A stretch of 64,000 bases of DNA from Orychophragmus violaceus (Eukaryota; Streptophyta; Magnoliopsida; Brassicales; Brassicaceae). The stretch is taken from positions 30,476,766 to 30,540,765 of the forward strand of contig CM058234.1 of assembly GCA_030180135.1 (NCBI GenBank). The letters are read 5' to 3'. The notes under the pieces were generated by a model. That model was not told the DNA's origin. It was given only the letters and a program-made list of their open reading frames with translations, and did no database searches. Position numbers and translations under genes: made by a program. The stretch's first letter is position 1. Every line of letters begins with the position of its first letter. This document shows, in pieces, positions 23,673 through 35,930 of the stretch.

Positions 23673-24411
23673 TGTTGGGAATCCGAGCCAATTCTACAGA
23701 TTCAGAATTCTCGCGAGTTCCCGATAGCCTAGGATCTAGGGTCTAGTTAATTGAATCATGGATCTCACCTCGTGATTACCTGGTGTTTGGCAGCGGAAGA
23801 TTATGGCAACACGAGATCTGCAGCGCCCCAATCGTTGCGCCTCTACTGTTCAGTCCACACGCACACAAGCTGGAATCTGCCGGGATGCTAGTACCGGTGC
23901 TCGGATCTCCCTGAGAACTTTTGTTTTAGAGGTTCTCTATTTTCTCTCTGAGAAAAACAGTCTGGGCGGCGCTCACGATCAACTCCACACTTAGGTCGAC
24001 TGTGCAAAACACGTTTATATATCGACCTTAAAGTGAACCGAAAACTCAGTCTCGGTTTCGCCTTTGTGTCGACCGATACACTTAGTGGTGTCGATCGACA
24101 CACGTCCTGTATCGACCGACACACCCATGGTGTCGATCGATACACCTCTTTGAAACTTATGTCCGATGTGTATCCAATACACATCGATCAGATCATACGC
24201 CAATGATCAATCCCATATAGACTATGTCCAACTTGCTTAGGTGTGTGACCCTGTAGGTTCACACGATACCAGAAATGAGTTACAACTCATTTGTCATAAG
24301 CGGTTTCTAGCAAAACATTATGAGTACCTAGTATCACATGAATCGTCCGATCTCGACAATACAACTATCTCTTTAGAGAGTACAATGTGATTTCAGGACA
24401 TAATCCCAACA
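23673..24411 (-). repeat. 3' LTR of copia N1
   Basis: Complete LTR ending TAATCCCAACA at 24411. It carries paired TCGATCGA/TCGACCGA palindromes near 24068-24150 and an ATATATAAACG TATA box (minus strand) near 24014-24024. The ORFs here (23888-24203) come from the palindromes and are not genes. Confidence 0.93.
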
Positions 24412-27400
24412 ATCTCCCACTTGTACTGGAATCACCTATTCCCATAATCCCTTTGTCTCTATATCTCGATATGGCATAAGGCAAGAGGTTGTGTCATCCT
24501 TATTATAGCCAACATCATGTTCATCGAATTTCTGATTCATACTGATAAAACAAACGACTGACAATCACCTCGTTTGAGCACGGCCATGCATTTTCTCAGT
24601 ATCAAATCTTCGATGGGCCCTGAGATATCTATCTCCCGTTATTACAGGAGGGACAAATCCCATCTTGTTCCATCCCTGTTTCTACACATACTTCAAGATA
24701 CGCACGAGCAATGCCGTTATAGTCGCCAGTTACGGAACGACGTTTGACAAGGTCAACACGCATCAATTCATATGCTAGAAAGCATGATGAACTCAGGTCT
24801 AAGGACTATACTCTATAGTCGTAATGAGAACCTCCCATGACACTGATGTAACTATCCTGTGGAGTTCTCATTAAGCGGGTCATGTCCAATCATATGTTCA
24901 CCAACATACATCTATGTGACTGACTGTGATAATCATATCATTGACTTCATGAAACTTAGTCCAACAGTCACCTCACATACTAGTCTGCGCGGTTGTTAGT
25001 GTCCCATTTTAACAACCTTGACTAGGGACAATCATAATTTATGTCATCTTTTACTTATAGGGTTTCATGATCAAGTCCTCAACTTGATGACCTATAAGAT
25101 GACCATAAAGTACTTTGGGACCATTATTTAATTATCCAATAATTAAATAATGCTGATGTCAGTTTTAACTTACACAAACACTGCCAAAGCATGTATATGT
25201 TAAGTTTACAACATAACTAAAATAACTCCCACTAGAATCAAGATCATCTTTTCAGATATCTTACACCTACAGCAACAGAATAAATTCCGTGCTTAGGTTG
25301 TGGGAGAGAGTGCGGTGCTATTGCTTGAAACAATTTCAACAAATTACACCGCCATTCAGACAAAAGCACTATTCTACGGTCTACTGCTTGGAGCCTTTCC
25401 AACAGTTAGCACCGCCATTCAGGCAAAGAGACATAACCAGGTGGGAACCGGGAATCGTCTTTGTCCGACTAACTACTTTCAACTGGTTCGTCACTTCATC
25501 AGTTCACCACGAACCTATCCTTAGTGTTTCTCAACACTTGGGATATTTCTGGTAACTATTCAGTGACTATTACCGGAGTACATTGGTATATTCTCGTCAT
25601 GCTTAAGCTGCATCTAGACGAGCGCAAAGTATGGCATTTGTGATGGATTCTATTGCAGCAGCATTAGAACTCACACTCATTAATATTAGTTCAGACAGTG
25701 TTCAGAAACACTTCTTCTTACTAATATTGTTACTAGCTCAGCCAGTGTCCAAGACACTGCATCTCGCTTGGATAATTGCCATAAGACCTTTGGTATGAAG
25801 CCATTCTTGGAATCAAGCACATTTGAACTGTCCAATACCTTATGAACATAAGGATTTTGACACGATCCAATTAGCCTACTTAATCTATGTCAATAGATTC
25901 TTATTCCAAGAATTCATTCGGCTACTCCCATGTCTTTTGTTTAAATTTGACTTTCGACCCAAATCTTAACAAGACTTTAGCGTCGGAACGTCGTTCATGA
26001 GATTCAAGTATGTCTACTACATACTGTGTGAGAATTGCCATTACGCTCCCACTAGTCTTCTTGTAAACGCATGGTTTCATTTCTTCTCTGATTAAGTCAA
26101 AACCTTTGACCAATTTATCAGAATATTGATTCCAACTCCAAGATGCTTGCTTCAATCCAGAATTGGATCGATGAAGCTAACATTCATGCCCAGCCAATTT
26201 TCGGAGTTGGGGCTCACCATCGCTTCTTTGAATTTCGCATGTTCGTCACTTTTCAATGATCAGCAGATCACGACATTTGGTTACGAGAAATCACTCTCGA
26301 GTTAGTGACGGATCCTTTCGGATCTGCGAATTTCAGGCTCCACAGTTGCAGATCCTACAGCACTTTGTAGATCTCATCGCTGCTCTTCCTCAACAGGTTG
26401 AGCAACCTCCTGTGTTTATCGAATTTCTTCGATGTGTACTTTTACTCCCACTGTTCCTTTTGAAAGTATGATCTTTCTTAAAAGACGCAGTTCTGGACAA
26501 AAGTACTAAGCCTTGGTTTCCCTAGGACAACCAGCGAGGTAGAACTTATCATATGTGGGTTCAAGTTTGTTTGTTGACTTCTGTCTTACACAAACCTTGC
26601 AATCCCAATTAATCAGAAAAACAGATTTGGAAATCACCCAGTCCACATCCAATGTGGTGTTTTTCACTGATTCTGATAGAAACCTTTTAGTGTAAACATA
26701 GACATTTCAGAACGTATTCTTAAATGGTTATGGAAGATTCATGTGACTCATCTTTGATCGGAGCATATCTAATAAGATCCGATTCATTCTGATAGATGAT
26801 CACCCAATTGTTGACTCTAAGTATTTTCCTCCACGATCCAATCGAGGATCTCAATACTTCTGTCAAATCGGTTCTACACTTCATCTTGGAACTCCTCAAG
26901 GGATTCCTGCTCGTGTCTCATCAAATGAACACAGCAATACTTATTGATACCATCAATAAGGTAATGAAGTACAGATTATTTCCTTTGGTACTAATGCTCG
27001 TTGGGCCGCATACATCAGTATGTGCAAGGCCCAATAAGTCTCTGGCCCCGTTTCCTTTTAGCTCTGCTAAATGGGCCTTAGTCATTTGGTCCAGTGAACA
27101 GAATTCGTATCTCAAATGATTAAAATCAAATGAGTCCAAAACTATGGATTTACTGAATCCGCTTCACTCTTGTGGTTAAACGACTATACCAAAGAAAAGT
27201 CGAGTTCGAGTCATCAGACTTAAACCGTTTGGTATTTATGTTATATTCATGTTGGTTTAAGATATAAAACCCATTCTAAACGGGGTGCTACCATTAAATA
27301 TTTCATTAAGATCAAAAAGGACAAAACTTGTCTTTTATCAAAATGAAAAACATCCAAATTCTCAAAAGAAAATGAAAGATATTTTGCGTACAGCAAGTAC

Positions 27401-27530
27401 ATGGTGGCAATTACTTAATTTCAAAAACCAAGTAGGAAAGGCTCCTACAAGTGGAGAATCTCTACGGCTCATGCAGCAACCATTGCTTCATACCAGACAC
27501 GCAGTTCCACTTGTCCTTTCTTCAACGTTC
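24412..27530 (-). pseudogene. Decayed, internally deleted copia pol and 3' non-coding region of N1
   Basis: Remnants in order on the minus strand: integrase start (27139-26921: LRYEFCSLDQMTKA, LLGLAHTDVCGP), a piece with the KQASWSWNQYSDKLVKGFDLI reverse-transcriptase block and CVYKKTSGS (26155-25922), and RNase H-like scraps with a duplicated ACCGCCATTCAG-GCAAA segment near 25350-25430. Most of the integrase core and reverse transcriptase is absent. From about 25250 to 24412 there is a non-coding stretch whose counterpart is conserved in N2. Non-functional. Confidence 0.8.
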
Positions 27531-27532
27531 TA

Positions 27533-28444
27533 CTATCGCTTAGGTCCTGCATATTTCAAAAATATCAGTACCATAACAAGTATCCAATACTTATGTAGAA
27601 CTTGAATTAATAACACAATACCTGAAGAAGAAGTACCATACATCTTCTCCATCTCTTGTGAATCTTCCAAGAATTTAATGCAATCTCTCTTCCAATGCCC
27701 TGACTCGTTACAGTAGAAGCACTTACTAACACCAGATGGGCTTGACTTGGGCTTATAAGATGACACAGGCTTATCCTGATTCCTAATCTGGATGGCCCTG
27801 CCTTCACCCTTGTCTATACAAGATTTCTCAAATCTTTTACCCCTTTTGATGTTTTGCTCTGCTGTCTTGAGCATGCCATGCAGCTCAGTCAACGTCTTCG
27901 TCAAGCCTTTCTTGATATAGTTCTTAATGAACTTATCATAGCTTGACGGCAGTGACTGCAGAATGATGTCAGTAGCCAACTCTAAGCTGACAGGACATTC
28001 CAGTCTCCCCAGGTTATCAATGTAACCCATCAGTTTAATGACATGAGGACTTACTGGAGCATCCTCTGGTAGCTTGCACCCAGTGAGAGACTTCACCATC
28101 TGGAATCTCTCAACTCGTGCCAGATCTTGAAACTTCAGTTTCAGGCTGGTGATCATCTCTATTGGCGACTCCATGTTCTCATACTGACTATTCAAGTCTG
28201 AGTTCATGGAAGCCAACATCAGACCACGCACATCTACCACATCAGTATAATGCTTATTCCAAGCATTATACACTGCATGCGAGCGATTGGTCCCAAGCTT
28301 TTCTGGAAGAGCCTTTTCAAGGACATAGTCCTTGCTCTCCTGCTTGAGAATGAATCTCAGATTCCGATACCAATCCAGGAAGTTGGATCCATTTAACTTG
28401 TCCTTCTCAAGGACGGATCGCAACGAGAAAGTAGTCATAGACAT
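27533..28444 (-). CDS. gag: gag of copia N1, with intact CCHC zinc knuckle
   Basis: 303 aa, uninterrupted. Starts MSMTTFSLRSVLEKDKLNG with the WYRNLRFILKQE block near residue 25, typical of plant copia gag (UBN2-type). The zinc knuckle is CFYCNESGHWKRDC (C242, C245, H250, C255), which binds genomic RNA during particle assembly. The last ~40 codons run in the wrong frame over the protease start: the protease-like reading (a DTG-type motif in N2) is in another frame, and here that frame also has a stop. It is about 90% identical by eye to the N2 gag. Confidence 0.93.
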   Translation of the reverse strand: MSMTTFSLRSVLEKDKLNGSNFLDWYRNLRFILKQESKDYVLEKALPEKLGTNRSHAVYNAWNKHYTDVVDVRGLMLASMNSDLNSQYENMESPIEMITSLKLKFQDLARVERFQMVKSLTGCKLPEDAPVSPHVIKLMGYIDNLGRLECPVSLELATDIILQSLPSSYDKFIKNYIKKGLTKTLTELHGMLKTAEQNIKRGKRFEKSCIDKGEGRAIQIRNQDKPVSSYKPKSSPSGVSKCFYCNESGHWKRDCIKFLEDSQEMEKMYGTSSSGIVLLIQVLHKYWILVMVLIFLKYAGPKR

Positions 28445-29980
28445 AAGCTGAAATCCAAGAAAAACAAAGATTTAGTTATGCATATGATGAGAAATCTTAT
28501 CAAATAAGAAAACTCGCATTATATTCAAACAATGTTTCCTCTATGAATATAATAATCCAAGATCCATACATCATTAAAATCTGAGTGGACGACTCGCCAT
28601 CACCCAGAGTTTAGCAATCTAGGTAAGCAAACCATTGCTAATTGTACTCAGTACAACTCTTGGTCGTAGATAAGACAATCCATGTCTCATCTACTCTGAT
28701 GTCTCTGAGCCCAGAACTTCTGATAGCCCAGTCAAGTAAACCAATCTCTTCTGCCTTGTGATCATTGACAGTCGCACTGCAAGTCTATCAATGATCACCT
28801 GCCTTACTCATGTAGCAGTGGATACCAAGGACTCCAAGACTATCCAACATACGAAACAAGTCTTGACAGTGACAAGATTGGGCAAGACATCAAGGTCACT
28901 TGATATTTAGTTGAGGAAACTAAACCCAAAAGTTTAGCAAATCAATCTCTTGGGTCATGTAATTGTTGATGTTAAGCACTGCAAATCCATCAACATTACT
29001 ACCTGCCTTACTCACGTAATTGTGGACACCAAGCTCTTGGCCAGAATATCACACAACGAAACGAGTCTTGACAGTTGACCACATTGAAGCTAATCTTTGA
29101 TCAATGTTTAAGTCTAGTTTGGTTTCTGCAAATTCAAGGTTCAATAACCAGAATCCCGAGCACTGTATCGATCGACTCAGACTATGTCTGTCGATCGATA
29201 CCACCAAACATAACCAGACTTCGATAACCAGTTAATTCAATTAACCCGGTTCATCGAACCGGTCATGTCGATCGACACAACCCATGTGTGACGGTCGACA
29301 TAGACCTAAACCGAAGATCGTTTTGATAACCGGTCCAATCCATTTGAACCGACTTATCTGATCAAACTGATCTTAACCAATCGGTTTATACTAATTGGTA
29401 TAATTAGTTCAATCCAATTGAACCAATTCATCCAATTTAAACCGTTTAAACCAGTTTCAACTGATTGGAATAACCGGTCCAATTCAATTGAACCGTTTTA
29501 TCCAATCAAACTGATTTAACCCATCGGTTCATGCTGATTGATAATCAGTTCAATCCAATTGAACCGATTCATCCAATTCAAACCGATCTATTCGGACTTA
29601 ACCAAGCATGATAGCCGGTCCAATCCAATTGAACCGATTAACCATTCGCTTGGTCTGTGTCGACCGACACTAACCTGTGTCGATCGATACTCGACCGAAT
29701 TTGTTCTGTGTCGACCGATACACAACCTGTGTCGATCGACACAGAAGGCTTTCGGTTTTTCTTCGCGAAAAACCCTAGCCGCCGAATCTGTCGATTTCGC
29801 CACCTTGTGTCGACCGACACACCTCGTGTGTCGATCGACACAGTGCGAAAACACAGATTCGCAGATCGATCAAATCGATCTCACCTGTTCTAATTCAAAC
29901 AACCTAGTTTGCGAATCTAAATCATCAAATTCGATTAACAGGTGCGATTCAATGATAAAACCCTAAGGCTCTGATACCAC
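28445..29980 (-). other. Leader of copia N1 with palindrome array and CCAATTGAACCG repeats
   Basis: The primer site TGGTATCAGAGC (minus strand) lies at 29968-29979. About 29160-29860 contains pairs of TGTCGATCGACA-type palindromes spaced by short linkers, partly bracketed by TTCGC/GCGAA. About 29220-29640 is built from imperfect repeats of CCAATTGAACCG. A 3' portion near 28730-29100 holds imperfect repeats around CACTGCAA and CTCACGTA. No ORF is credible. The ORFs at 29538-29966 just read the palindromes. Confidence 0.8.
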
Positions 29981-30702
29981 TGTTGGGAATCCGAGCCAAT
30001 TCTACAGATTCAGAATTCTCGCGAGTTCCCGATAGCCTAGGATCTAGGGTCTAGTTAATTGAATCATGGATCTCACCTCGTGATTACCTGGTGTTTGGCA
30101 GCGGAAGATTATGGCAACACGAGATCTGCAGCGCCCCAATCGTTGCGCCTCTACTGTTCAGTCCACACGCACACAAGCTGGAATCCGCCGGGATGCTAGT
30201 ACCGGTGCTCGGATCTCCCTGGGAACTTTAGTTTTTAGAGGTTCTCTGTTTTCTCTCTGAGAAAAACAGTCTGGGCGGCGCTCACGATCAACTCCACACT
30301 TAGGTCGACTGTGCAAAACACGTTTATATATCGACCTTAAAGTGAACCGAAAACTCAGTCTCGGTTTCGCCTTTGTGTCGACCGATACACTTAGTGGTGT
30401 CGATCGACACACGTCCTGTATCGACCGACACACCCATGGTGTCGATCGATACACCTCTTTGAAACTTATGTCCGATGTGTATCCAATACACATCGATCAG
30501 ATCATACGCCAATGATCAATCCCATATAGACTATGTCCAACTTGCTTAGGTGTGTGACCCTGTAGGTTCACACGATACCAGAAATGAGTTACAACTCATT
30601 TGTCATAAGCGGTTTCTAGCAAAACATTATGAGTACCTAGTATCACATGAATTGTCCGATCTCGACAATACAACTATCTCTTTAGAGAGTACAATGTGAT
30701 TT
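29981..30702 (-). repeat. 5' LTR of copia N1, outer end truncated by 18 bp
   Basis: Matches the left LTR base for base up to ACAATGTGATTT, then switches to LINE sequence at 30703. The missing end is CAGGACATAATCCCAACA. Confidence 0.92.
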
Positions 30703-32335
30703 AATGGCTGATTTAAGCAAGTTGATCTTCTGCCCCAAGACGGCCTCATAATCCTCAAGGATTGCTTAAGCGCGGATAGGGAGACGAGGTCAGATTTACC
30801 AAAGAACATGGTATCATCGGCGAACAGGAGGTGGTTGATGGACGGACAGCCACGAGCAACCTTAATCCCCACCAAAGAACCTTTCCTTTGCGCCCTTGAG
30901 CACATGGCTGAGAGAACCTCAGTACAAAGGATGAACAAGTAAAGAGAAATGGGATCTCCTTGTCGAATCCCCCTTTATGGTTTCACTACACCCATTTCTG
31001 TGCTATTAATAAGGAAGGAGTATGAAACCGACTCTACACATGCCATAATCCAAGAGATCCACTGCGATGCAAAACCCAAATTAGTCAACACTGCTCTTAT
31101 GAAGCCCTATTCAATGCGATCATATGCTTTACTCATATCGGTTTTAACAGCCATGGACCAGAACTTCTTAGCTTTCGACGTGCGGAGATAGTGGAGCGTC
31201 TTGTGCGTGATGAGGACGTTATCCAAAATGGCTCGATCTGATACGAAAGCAGTCTGGTTCCTGGATATGAGAAGCGACAGCAGGGGCTTGAGTCGGCGAG
31301 TTAGGATTTTAGCTATGATCTTGTAGTGCGTGGTGCATAGGGAAATAGGCTGGTAGTCTGCTACTTTCCTAGGACCAAGGATCTTAGCAATGAGCCTAAT
31401 GTGGGTTTCATTCTGTTGAGGATGCAAAGAACCAAAGTTAAAGAAATCTTGAATATCTCGGCAAATATGTCCACCAATAAGATGCCAATATGACTGATAG
31501 AAGCGAGCAGATAAACCATCCGGTCCAGGCTTTATCGCGATTAATAGAGAACACAACCTCTTTAATTTACAGATCCTGCAGTATGGCACAAAGATGCTCA
31601 TTCATCTCAGGAGAGACCTTGTGATAATCTCGCCCACTAGATCAAAACTGGTGTTGTTATTACTTGTGAAAATATCATGATAGTAGCCGGCGATAACAAT
31701 AGCAATTTGTTGCTCGTCGAGACCGCAATTCCCTGAGAGTCCTCCATAACCGTTAGGGAATTTTGAAGTCGCCTGCTCCTCGTAATGGCATGGAAAAAAC
31801 CGGTATTCCGATCTCCATTTTTCAACCATTGAATTTGGCTCTGCTGTCTCCAAAACTACTCCTCCTCCTTTTAGGCATTAGCGAAGGTTGTTATTAGTTC
31901 CTCAATAAGGTGTTTGTCTAGAGAGGCAGAATATAGAGCTGAATTCAAAGCTTCATGGGTACTTTTAATCAGAAAATTATTCTGGATGTGTTGTTCCTTT
32001 GACCACCGAATGATGTCCCGTCTAACTCTGTTTAACCTTTCGATCACGGAACCAAGGGGATCAAAGTTCCAAGCTTGATCGAGCAAAGAAGAGACCTCGT
32101 CGACATCGGTTAGCGAACGGTTGAAACAGAAGCATCCTTTCTTCTTCAGCCAAGAATTGTTGAAATAAGTGATTAACGGTCTGTGATCTGAGCACTGAAA
32201 CCGGAGGTAACGAGAACAGCCATAGGGAAACTCTCCGACCATGAGCAGTAGACCATAGCTTGGTCAATTCGTTCCCGAATAAAGTGATTGTACCTCGTTC
32301 CTCGCCACGAAAACTGATCTCCGGAGTGGCGAAGG
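30703..32335 (-). mobile_element. L1 LINE piece 3: endonuclease end and reverse transcriptase
   Basis: Reading leftward: HSGDQFSWRGTR and CSDHRPLITYF (the SDH motif near the end of the AP-type endonuclease), then reverse transcriptase with KPGPDGLSARFYQ, NETHIRLIAKI, DYQPISLC, RNQTAFVSDRAILDN, KTDMSKAYDR and the catalytic INHLLFADDTMFF (near 30820). Frames break several times. The first five bases on the right (32331-32335, GAAGG) are the TSD of the solo LTR. The left end stops in LKQSL and the residues that follow it; around 100 codons expected before piece 4 are absent. Confidence 0.9.
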
Positions 32336-34539
32336 TGTAACGCCCCCTTCCCGTTTCCCGCTGACCGACGAGCTGACCGGCCAACAATCAAACAAGAATA
32401 TGACCGATCGAACCCGAGCAGTCATACGAGAAGAGTTTGTCACAATACGAAAGCCAGAGACAATCTGGTTTGAGACAAAGGCTCGAACCAAATTATCTTT
32501 GACTCCGTTTACCTCGTTTCCACGATACAAGGCTTCGCAACTTGTACCGCTTCCACGAGTTGTGTTCGGTTCGGAAGAAACCATATATCAGGGAATTATT
32601 CCGTTTTTATTAGTTGAAAAATATAAATCTTATTCATAGTAATATACGGTCTAATACAAACATTTAGCAGAACGTTCCAACAAAATCCGAAACCAAAAGT
32701 AACAGTTAAAATGCGTAATAACCAATACCCAATGCCAAACCGAGACTACTCCGAGTGTCCTACGCGTCCGCCGAGCTACGCCAAACCTGAAAAACACAAA
32801 AGAGTCTAATGAGTAATCTAAGATTACCCAGTGAGACGGCTCCCAACTAAAGGCTGCTAATAATCTAATGATCCCACCCAAACCCAAAATAACAATCAAG
32901 TATAATAACTGATCACGTGCTACCAAAACGTGATGAGCTTGACAACACACACAAACATTCAAATAACAACACAATCATCGACGAAGGGAATCGATAACAC
33001 TGCAGCACATGTTCTCGATTAGACTCGATCTATCTATCGCATCTCTAACGCAATCTCCACACCATCTGGGCCCATTTTACGAACTCAGTGACTTCCATGG
33101 GAACACTTAGCTGCCGCCATGGTAGCTAAAACCTCCCACGACTCCTAGGTGATAACACGAAGTCCAACGGCTACGACACCGTTCTCCGTCCATCGATACA
33201 CGGTGACTCAGGCTACCCCTAGATAACCCAAGCTTCCATGCAGTCCAGCCCTAGGACGCGACCCCGTATTCTCCGGACCACACACCTACAGACGTCACTC
33301 CATAGGTTAACACCTACTATAACCACTACCGAAGGTACGTATCCGATCAGGTAACAACCCGAGGATCCAATCGGGTCGGAAGTACCGGAACGCCATCTCT
33401 AGACTTGCGGGATCTAACGCGCCCTACAGAGTCCTAATAACAGTAATGTAAACAAGCAGACTCACTGGGACTCTATCACGCAATACCAACAAGGTCAAAC
33501 AGAAACACTATCTTAATCCCCAATCCATCCTGTAAGTCCTATCACCAACCTCCACATCACCCAAACTTACTCGGTCCCGCACCAGAGTAAGTATCTACCA
33601 GTACAGTCTACTCGGCCCAACACCGAAGTAGATAAACAATCAGGCAATCAGTCTACTTGGCCCAACACCGAAGTAGATAAACAATCAAGCAATCAGTCTA
33701 CTCGGCCCAACACCGAAGTAGATACACAATCACACAAACAATCAATCACAACATCACACAAACAATTAACTAGGTTTATTAGTCTTTTAATATTTCTTAA
33801 CCTTTTACTCATTCAATCCGCTACCTTGGGATTAGTGGGTTACTAATCCCGTAGACGGCTCATCAATCACCACTTCTTTACTTATCACTTCCTAAGTATC
33901 TTTTCATATGTCCTTGATCTGTCGGTTTAGAGTTAGTAAGATTACTAACTCCCCGACATCTCATTATTCATTAACTTTCATTCGTTAATCCACCCCGTTA
34001 TTATATTCTAAGTGTGTTATGTCATTTAACCGTATTTTAATCAACTCATAATTTTCCGTATATAGATTCTTTTAGATACGTTCTTCAATATTTATATATG
34101 CATATACGTCCTAGCATGCCGTTCTATATGTATGCATCACCCAATCAAGCAATCAACGAACTATCAATCAATCAATGCAACACCCAATCAAGCAATCAAC
34201 AAACTATCAACGATTATGGATATAGGCTAACTAGCATGCATCTCTTAACCTAACCGTTTAATTAATTAACCGAGTTATTAATCAACCTAGCCATTCTAAC
34301 CAATTTAATCAATCGGGTATGCAACCTAAACTACGGTTTACCAACTCCGGATCTATATGATTCTAACTAAATGCAACACACAATTTAGCCGACTCACAGT
34401 GTTATTATGACGACGATGGATGGATGGATTGACGGAACCCCCCGAGACCCGAACTAAACCCGCTGCTACCCCGAACCCTTTCCCAAACCGTTGACTCGCT
34501 TTGACCCGACCTTGACCTTGATTCTGATGGAGCCTCCGG

Positions 34540-35060
34540 ACCATCTTCTCTTTCCTCATTTTCTCTCGCCTCCGGTTCTCTCTCTCTTTCCTCCGGTTCT
34601 CTTTCTCTTATGGTTCTCTCTCTCTTTTTCCTGTTCTCTCTCTCTCCTCCGGTTCTCTTCTCTCCTCTTCTGGTTCTCTCCCTCTCCTCTTCCAGTTCTC
34701 TCTCTTCTCCGGTTCTCACTCTCTTCTTCTTCTTCACGCCTCTCTCTCTCTTCTTATTCCTCTCCTCTGTCTTCTTCTTCTTCTTCCTCTGTTCTTCTTC
34801 TTCTCTCCCTCTTCTTCTCCTCTGGTTCTCTCCTCCTTTGCTTTCTCCTCTTTGGTCTTTCTTCATCTCTCTCTCTATTCCTCTTCTTCATGCTTCTTCT
34901 TCTCATCTCTCACGCTTCTCTTTTTCTTCGTCTTCTTCCTCCTCCTTCTTCTTCTTCTTCTTTCACGCTCTTCTCTCTCCGGCTTCTTGTTCTCCTTCTT
35001 CTTCCTCTCCTCTTCTCTTCTTCTCTTCTTCTTCTTCTTTTTCTTCACGTTTGGTGTGTG
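34540..35060 (-). repeat. Long pyrimidine-rich (plus strand) tract inside the solo LTR
   Basis: About 520 bp of CTTCTTC/CTCTC repeats including several CTCCGGTTCTCTC units. It lies just downstream of the LTR TATA box, so it would be a purine-rich 5' leader in the element's transcript. It creates long Ser/Leu-rich and Arg/Glu-rich open frames that are low-complexity artefacts. Confidence 0.85.
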
Positions 35061-35082
35061 TAACAAATGAAAGTTTCAGATG

Positions 35083-35091
35083 CTATTTATA
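35083..35091 (-). promoter_or_regulatory. TATA box of the solo LTR
   Basis: TATAAATAG read on the minus strand, directly upstream of the purine-rich leader. Confidence 0.6.
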
Positions 35092-35930
35092 GCAAAACAT
35101 AGTGAAGACATGTGTGACAAGTGTCCTTCATCTCATTCACCTCATGCCACGACTGCCCTTCCTAGATTCAAAGAATTCTTTGCTCCTTCTCTTAATATAA
35201 CACGTAAGAAACATGAATTACCGATGGTTCATTGCACTTGCAAGCTTCAACACATGTCTCTTCCTTCTTCTCATACACGTGGGCAAGCAAAAAATGTAGG
35301 AAAATGCACTTGATCTTTTAATTGTCACATATGATGTAATGTATCTCACTTATTCTTCTTATGGCCACGCAAGAGACTAATTAAGATGATTCAATATCTC
35401 CTCTTCTCCTAATGCCACGTGATTCTCCTTCTTCAGAAACAAATAAAATTAATTATTTGTTACTTGATCAGCAAGTTGCATTTATAATGTCCCATGACTT
35501 GTTTAACCAACTAAAATGATTCCTTAAGCTTATTTCTCCACAATTAAGCTTAATTCTCCAAGACCTTTGAAGCTTCAGCATAAATTCCCAAAAATTCTTT
35601 TAAAAAATACTAGAATCCATAAGAAGCATTTAGCAATTTAAATCACGTCAAACGGACACCCATAGCTCCTGTTATGAATTTTATAAGTTTTGTCGGTTCT
35701 ATCGGTTTCCATTCGTGATACTCCGTAAAACTCGTTTATTCTCCGTTTCTTCCACATCTGGACTTATAAATGTTCTTTATGACCAAAAAGAAGAACACTT
35801 GGCCCATCTCCACTTCCGTCTCGTATTTTTGTAAAATTACCAAAATACTCCTTAACTTCTTAAAGTTACAAAACTGCCCTCTGTTGATTTTTCTGCTGTC
35901 CGTTGACCATTTTTGGAACATGATATTACA

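Larger units (their letters stand above)
23673..30702 (-). mobile_element. Copia-type non-autonomous retrotransposon N1 (gag open, pol decayed)
   Basis: LTRs are at 23673-24411 (3', 739 bp) and 29981-30702 (5', 722 bp; its last 18 bp are missing). They differ by about five substitutions and one indel, so the insertion is young. On the minus strand LTRs start TGTTGGGATTATGTCC and end GGATTCCCAACA. The primer site TGGTATCAGAGC (initiator Met-tRNA) abuts the 5' LTR and the polypurine tract AAGTGGGAGAT abuts the 3' LTR. No TSD: at the right edge the LTR stops short and part of the host LINE is missing. Same family as 38241-45104, in opposite orientation. Confidence 0.92.
32336..35930 (-). repeat. 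Solo LTR, 3595 bp, with perfect 5-bp TSD
   Basis: On the minus strand it begins TGTAATATCATGTTCC and ends GGGGGCGTTACA. GAAGG flanks it at 32331-32335 and 35931-35935. Only one LTR is present with no internal region, so recombination between two LTRs has removed the rest. Ends of this kind and the great length suggest a Ty3/gypsy chromovirus (Tekay/Del-like), which is inference. It sits inside the LINE endonuclease gene. A relic of the same family is at 4182-6727. ORFs in it (32400-35313) are not genes. Near 33590-33740 a short CTACTCGGCCCAACACCGAAG unit repeats. Confidence 0.93.

Noticed and set aside
29538..29966. ORFs with repeated CVDRHT / VSIDT blocks, also at 23888-24203, 30158-30512 and 39011-39388
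   Set aside because: Open frames on both strands created by the TCGATCGA palindrome array. Not protein genes.
34405..35092. Long Ser/Leu-rich (plus) and Arg/Glu/Lys-rich (minus) ORFs
   Set aside because: Produced by the CTTCTTC-rich tract inside the solo LTR. Low complexity, no family features, several frames open at once.
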